Shown here one piece after another: positions 60,894 to 64,000 of a stretch of 64,000 nucleotides of DNA. The notes below the pieces were generated by a model, which worked only from the letters and a program-made list of their open reading frames with translations, was not told where the DNA came from and ran no database searches. Within the stretch, counting starts at the first letter, position 1. Every line of letters starts with the position of its first letter. Origin of the DNA: JALYNX01 sp963746905 (GTDB taxonomy: Bacteria; Actinomycetota; Acidimicrobiia; Spongiisociales; ZC4RG35); contig CAVVCY010000001.1 of the NCBI GenBank assembly GCA_963746905.1, positions 248,001-312,000 of the forward strand. The letters run 5' to 3'. The translations under genes were made by a program, and so were the position numbers.

Positions 60894-61507
60894 ACGCCGA
60901 GAACTATGTCGTCCCTACCGTCTTCGAACAGACGAGCCGGGGCGAGCGCTACTTCGACATCTATAGCCGACTGCTCAAGGATCGGATCATCTTCCTGGGG
61001 ACGCCGATCGACGACACGATCGCCAACCTGATCATGGCCCAACTCCTTCACCTCGAGTCAGAGGATCCGGACAAGGACATCTTCCTCTACATCAATTCTC
61101 CGGGCGGCTCGATCACATCGCTGTTCGCCATCTACGACACCATTCAGTACATCAAGCCCGATGTGAACACCGTGTGCATGGGGATGGCGGCGTCTGCGGC
61201 TGCAGTGATCCTGGCCGGTGGGGCCAAGGGCAAGCGATTCGCTCTCCCTCATGCACGCGTCATGTTGCACCAGCCTCACGGGGGCGCTCAGGGTCAGGCC
61301 TCGGACATCGAGATCCAGGCCAAGCTCATCGTGCAGATGCGTGAGCAGTTGAACTACATCCTCGCCGAGCACACCGGCCAGACCTACGACAAGATCGCCC
61401 TCGACACCGAGCGCGACTACTGGATGCTCGCCGACGCCGCCAAGGAATACGGGGTGATCGACGGAATTCTCACCCGCCGGGAGCTTGCCGCGGTAGCCTC
61501 CTCGTAA
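60890..61507 (+). CDS. clpP: ATP-dependent Clp protease proteolytic subunit
   Basis: 205 aa. GERYFDIYSRLLKDRIIFLGTPIDD, FLYINSPGGSITSLFAIYDTIQ, the catalytic Ser in MGMAASAAAVIL, the His in RVMLHQPHGGAQGQASDIEI and the Asp in TERDYWMLADAAKEYGVIDGI complete the triad. Only one clpP is present here, whereas many actinobacteria have a clpP1-clpP2 pair; a second copy may lie elsewhere. Forms the chamber for ClpX and degrades, among others, tmRNA-tagged proteins. Confidence 0.96.
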   Translation: MNAENYVVPTVFEQTSRGERYFDIYSRLLKDRIIFLGTPIDDTIANLIMAQLLHLESEDPDKDIFLYINSPGGSITSLFAIYDTIQYIKPDVNTVCMGMAASAAAVILAGGAKGKRFALPHARVMLHQPHGGAQGQASDIEIQAKLIVQMREQLNYILAEHTGQTYDKIALDTERDYWMLADAAKEYGVIDGILTRRELAAVASS

Positions 61508-61528
61508 GTCGGAGGAGGTTCAACCCGG

Positions 61529-62791
61529 ATGGCCAGACTTGGCGAGGGCGGAGAGCTGTTGAAATGCAGTTTCTGCGGTAAGTCTCAAAAGCAGGTCAAA
61601 AAGCTCATCGCCGGGCCCGGCGTGTACATCTGCGACGAGTGCATCGATCTCTGCAACGAGATCATCGAGGAGGAGTTCTCCACCACCGAGGAGATCAACT
61701 TCGCCGAACTACCCAAGCCGGTCGAGATCAAGTCCTATCTCGATGACTACGTGGTTGGTCAGGAGGAAGCCAAGAAGAAGCTCTCGGTCGCGGTCTACAA
61801 CCACTACAAGCGGATTCGCAGCGGCGAGGTGCAGCGAGACGTCGAGCTCCAGAAGTCCAACATCCTCCTCATTGGCCCCACCGGGTCAGGCAAGACTCTC
61901 CTGGCGCAGACGTTGGCCCGTCAACTCAACGTTCCTTTTGCCATCGCCGACGCCACCAGTCTCACCGAGGCCGGCTATGTGGGCGAGGACGTCGAGAACA
62001 TCCTGCTCAAGCTCTTGCAAGCTGCCGACTACGACGTGAACCGCGCCCAGCAGGGGATCATCTACATCGACGAGATCGACAAGGTCTCCCGCAAGGCTGA
62101 GAACCCCTCGATCACCCGCGACGTCTCTGGGGAGGGTGTGCAACAGGCCTTGCTCAAGATCCTCGAGGGGACCCAAGCTTCGGTCCCGCCTCAGGGCGGG
62201 CGAAAGCACCCGCATCAGGAGTTCATCCAGCTGGACACCACCAACATCCTCTTCATCTGCGCGGGTGCCTTCGGTGGTCTCGAGGATCTGATTGCCAACC
62301 GTGTCGGCAAACGCGGGGTGGGATTCGGTGCCGATGTGCGCTCTCGCAAGGACGGGCGCCCGACAGAGTTGTTGAACCAGGTGATGCCCGAGGATCTCAT
62401 GAAGTACGGATTGATCCCCGAGTTCATCGGCCGACTCCCGGTGATGGCCACCGTCGAGGATCTTGACATGGATGCTCTGATCCAAATCCTGACCGAGCCG
62501 AAGAACGCTCTCATCAAGCAGTACGCGCGCATGTTTGAGATGGACGAGGTCGAGCTCGTCTTCACCCCGGACGCGCTCGAGGCGATCGCCGAGCAAGCAC
62601 TCAAACGGGGGACCGGTGCTCGCGGCTTGAGGGCGATCCTGGAGGAGGTTCTCCTCAACACGATGTACGACCTACCCTCGCGCACCGACATCGACCAGGT
62701 CTTGATCGATCGCGACGTCGTCGAGGACAAGGTGAACCCCACCCTGGTGCCGGCTCGCGACGTGGATGGCCCTGCGGAGAAGTCAGCCTGA
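61529..62791 (+). CDS. clpX: ATP-dependent Clp protease ATP-binding subunit ClpX
   Basis: 420 aa. An N-terminal zinc finger (CSFCGK...YICDECIDLC), Walker A GPTGSGKTLLAQTLA near 114-121, GYVGEDVENILLKLLQAADYDV, Walker B IIYIDEIDKVSRK, the pore and sensor region RDVSGEGVQQALLKILEGT, and RGTGARGLRAILEEVLL at the end are canonical. The AAA+ unfoldase feeds ClpP. It lies 21 bp after clpP. Confidence 0.97.
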   Translation: MARLGEGGELLKCSFCGKSQKQVKKLIAGPGVYICDECIDLCNEIIEEEFSTTEEINFAELPKPVEIKSYLDDYVVGQEEAKKKLSVAVYNHYKRIRSGEVQRDVELQKSNILLIGPTGSGKTLLAQTLARQLNVPFAIADATSLTEAGYVGEDVENILLKLLQAADYDVNRAQQGIIYIDEIDKVSRKAENPSITRDVSGEGVQQALLKILEGTQASVPPQGGRKHPHQEFIQLDTTNILFICAGAFGGLEDLIANRVGKRGVGFGADVRSRKDGRPTELLNQVMPEDLMKYGLIPEFIGRLPVMATVEDLDMDALIQILTEPKNALIKQYARMFEMDEVELVFTPDALEAIAEQALKRGTGARGLRAILEEVLLNTMYDLPSRTDIDQVLIDRDVVEDKVNPTLVPARDVDGPAEKSA

Positions 62792-62846
62792 CCTGACGCC
62801 TTAGCCGAGCGCGAAATTCGTCGCTTCGCTCGCGAATAACATCCAT

Positions 62847-62860
62847 GTGGTTTAAACCAC
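62847..62860. repeat. 14-bp perfect palindrome GTGGTTTAAACCAC
   Basis: Lies in the 234-bp gap between clpX and the LPXTG gene, upstream of the structured leader. Could be an operator for a dimeric repressor or the stem of a small hairpin. Confidence 0.5.
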
Positions 62861-62903
62861 GATTCGCCGCGTCCTGCGGTTACTGTGCGAACGGATCACT
62901 ACG

Positions 62904-63018
62904 GTGGTCGCAATAAAGGGAAAACGGGAGGCGTAGATCCCCGACCTGTATTCGGTCACCTGGGTCGAGGGGAAGCCAGTGGTGAGACCGGCCTGTCCCA
63001 CGGACATGAAGGGATAGG
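62904..63018 (+). ncRNA. Structured 5'-leader, copy 1 (putative cis-regulatory RNA hiding the ribosome-binding site)
   Basis: About 115 nt shared with 63835-63951. Conserved blocks: GTGGTCGC, GGGAGGC, then stem CCCCGACC/GGTCG(A)GGG (62939-62946/62963-62971), loop CGGTCACCTG, GTGGTGAGACCG, and a terminal 8-bp hairpin CCTGTCCC/GGGATAGG (62992-62999/63011-63018). The last arm contains the likely Shine-Dalgarno, 7 nt before the ATG at 63026. No ORF and no known class recognised. Confidence 0.7.
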
Positions 63019-63025
63019 AACAACG

Positions 63026-63694
63026 ATGGGGATCAGTGTGCGGCGGCTGCGCATCGTCGTCGCGATAACAACCGTCTTGGTGTTGGCTCTGTCGTTGCTG
63101 CTTGTGTTGCCGAGATCCGCGGGCGCAACCTCAGGCACCGGGCACGACGGCACGACCACGACCACGACCACGACCACCAAACCTGATGGCTGTCCGCCGG
63201 ACGGCGGAGGTGGATACGGCAAAGCTGCCGCCAAGGGTGGCTCACACCACAACAACTGTGAGACGACCACCACGACAAAGCCGATGACGACCACGACGCT
63301 CGATGGCAGCGGTACGTCGACTACGGCTGGCGGTGGTGGCACTACGACTACGGCTGGCGGTGGTGGCACTACGACTACGGCTGGCGGTGGTGGCACTACG
63401 ACTACGGCTGGCGGTGGTGGCACTACGACTACGGCTGGCGGTGGTGGCACCTCTTCGACGATCAGTGGCATCGTCGCGACGACCGAAGGCACGACGACGA
63501 CCACAATCAAGGATGATCAGAAGATTGGAGGGATCACCGTCACAACCAGCGCGGGCGGCGGGGATGAGGTGGATGACACCGACGTCCTTCCGTTCACCGG
63601 TGTGGACCGGGGCAAGCTGGTCGCGGCCGGTATCAGCGCAATGATCCTCGGCCTGTTACTGGTGCTGGGGACCGCCAAGCGTGAGGAGACCTGA
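63026..63694 (+). CDS. Thr/Gly-rich LPXTG cell-surface protein
   Basis: 222 aa from the ATG at 63026. An N-terminal signal peptide (VVAITTVLVLALSLLLVLPRSAGA) is followed by poly-Thr stretches, a short His/Cys-containing part (PPDGGGGYGKAAAKGGSHHNNCE), five TTTTAGGGG units encoded by 27-bp tandem repeats, and a C-terminal sorting signal: LPFTG, a hydrophobic helix, and a charged tail KREET. It would be secreted by Sec and anchored to the wall by a sortase. No enzymatic domain is visible; a spacer or adhesin-like role is possible. It is led by the structured RNA above. Confidence 0.8.
   Translation: MGISVRRLRIVVAITTVLVLALSLLLVLPRSAGATSGTGHDGTTTTTTTTTKPDGCPPDGGGGYGKAAAKGGSHHNNCETTTTTKPMTTTTLDGSGTSTTAGGGGTTTTAGGGGTTTTAGGGGTTTTAGGGGTTTTAGGGGTSSTISGIVATTEGTTTTTIKDDQKIGGITVTTSAGGGDEVDDTDVLPFTGVDRGKLVAAGISAMILGLLLVLGTAKREET
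63314..63448 (+). repeat. 27-bp tandem repeat, five units (four perfect)
   Basis: Units encode TTTTAGGGG. Units 2-5 (63341-63448) are identical; unit 1 differs slightly (TSTTAGGGG). Copy-number change would alter protein length without a frameshift. Confidence 0.92.
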
Positions 63695-63728
63695 CCCGCA
63701 GCGCTGTCAAGTCTCTGATTGAATCTCG

Positions 63729-63763
63729 AAAACCCCGGTGGCTAGCGCTTCCGGGGTTTTCTC
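63729..63763 (+). terminator. Rho-independent terminator after the LPXTG gene
   Basis: Perfect 10-bp stem AAAACCCCGG / CCGGGGTTTT with a 12-nt loop; the 3' arm ends in a T-run (TTTTCTCT). It lies 35 bp after the stop at 63694. Confidence 0.9.
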
Positions 63764-63834
63764 TGCACCACACCGAAGAGCCCCTGTTGTTTGGCCCCAT
63801 CCCGGGCAAGACTTGTGGTTAACGAACACGTTGA

Positions 63835-63951
63835 GTGGTCGCACCCACAAGGGGAAATAGGGAGGCTGTGAAACCAGACCTGTAAAACGGTCACCTGGGT
63901 CTGGTGGAGCTAGTGGTGAGACCGACCTGTCCCAAATGATGAAGGGATAGG
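63835..63951 (+). ncRNA. Structured 5'-leader, copy 2 (putative cis-regulatory RNA)
   Basis: Homologous to 62904-63018. The central stem is CCAGACC/GGTCTGG (63874-63880/63898-63904), changed on both sides relative to copy 1, so pairing is kept. The terminal hairpin CCTGTCCC/GGGATAGG (63926-63933/63944-63951) is identical in both arms, with a different loop, and ends 6 nt before the ATG at 63958. Confidence 0.7.
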
Positions 63952-63957
63952 CACAAT

Positions 63958-64000
63958 ATGCAGGGGCTGGAGACGACTCGTGTCGTATGGGGCGTCGAGT
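63958..64000 (+). CDS. Start of a protein-coding gene cut by the window edge
   Basis: An ATG at 63958 opens a frame of 14 codons (MQGLETTRVVWGVE) with no stop before the edge. The Shine-Dalgarno GGGATAGG lies in the upstream structured RNA. Too short to identify. Confidence 0.5.
   Translation, partial: MQGLETTRVVWGVE

Noticed and set aside
62904..63018. ydaO (c-di-AMP) or cobalamin riboswitch
   Set aside because: The conserved CAGCTAACC-type segment of ydaO and the GCCACTG B12 box are missing, although the leader position before a wall protein would fit. A covariance search is needed to be sure.
62885..63025. N-terminal extension of the LPXTG protein
   Set aside because: This part is the structured leader RNA; the signal peptide begins at the ATG at 63026.
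63314..63448. CRISPR-like array
   Set aside because: 27-bp units are directly tandem with no spacers and encode a Thr/Gly repeat in frame.

Overview
The window is GC-rich, gene-dense chromosomal DNA from an actinobacterium. Class Acidimicrobiia or a near relative is my best guess, but this is inference. Support comes from coenzyme F420 biosynthesis genes (cofD, cofE) with two F420-type (DDN-family) reductases; the actinobacterial block DUF5719, DUF3499, phosphomannomutase, SIS isomerase, S-adenosylhomocysteinase; an LpdA-like flavoprotein; ftsE-ftsX-smpB-ssrA; and many GTG/TTG starts with 1-8 bp start/stop overlaps. No phage, integrase, transposase or CRISPR array was found.

Layout. 1-9.0 kb is an accessory region of secreted proteins. 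An M23 peptidase (cut by the window edge), a subtilase, a sugar-dehydrogenase-like protein and a SpoIID-like protein all carry the same four-unit FG-GAP/VCBS-like module. Two glycosyltransferases and a 121-bp multi-arm palindromic element lie among them. 9.2-15.6 kb holds a membrane protein, leucyl aminopeptidase, a polyprenyl-phosphate sugar transferase with a flippase, an F420-type reductase and a GNAT acetyltransferase. 15.7-26.1 kb holds a PASTA-domain class A penicillin-binding protein, the methylmalonyl-CoA mutase large subunit, the LpdA-like flavoprotein, both acyl-CoA carboxylase subunits, biotin ligase and a dienelactone-hydrolase-like protein. 26.2-43.2 kb covers cell-envelope sugar metabolism and F420: an LCP ligase, UDP-glucose dehydrogenase, cofE/cofD, a giant membrane glycosyltransferase, DUF5719, small zinc-ribbon proteins, a YfhO-like membrane protein, phosphomannomutase, the SIS isomerase, ahcY and comF. 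43.2-50.4 kb is housekeeping: response regulator, secA, prfB, ftsEX, smpB, tmRNA. 50.4-58.0 kb contains an F420-type reductase, a ferredoxin, leucine-catabolism-like genes (HMG-CoA lyase, acyl-CoA dehydrogenase), pdxH, an MBL hydrolase, rph, rdgB and ndh. 58.0-59.4 kb is a six-tRNA cluster interrupted by an endonuclease-like ORF. 59.5-62.8 kb is tig-clpP-clpX, and the window ends with a Thr/Gly-rich LPXTG surface protein and the start of another gene.

How genes work together. Propionyl-CoA carboxylase-type subunits, biotin ligase and methylmalonyl-CoA mutase fit one propionate/odd-chain/branched-chain route to succinyl-CoA. HMG-CoA lyase and the acyl-CoA dehydrogenase fit leucine breakdown. 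Phosphomannomutase, the SIS isomerase, UDP-glucose dehydrogenase, several glycosyltransferases, the flippase and the LCP protein fit exopolysaccharide or cell-wall glycan assembly. SmpB with tmRNA, and trigger factor with ClpP/ClpX, form the protein quality-control set.

Most interesting: two copies of a roughly 115-nt structured 5'-leader (62904-63018 and 63835-63951) with compensatory stem changes and a terminal hairpin that would hide the Shine-Dalgarno sequence, one before the LPXTG gene and one before the gene at the window edge. I could not assign it to a known riboswitch class from memory. Four otherwise good genes (subtilase, SpoIID protein, YfhO-like protein, ahcY) each carry a single-base frame break. 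Because this includes ahcY, consensus sequence error is a serious explanation.
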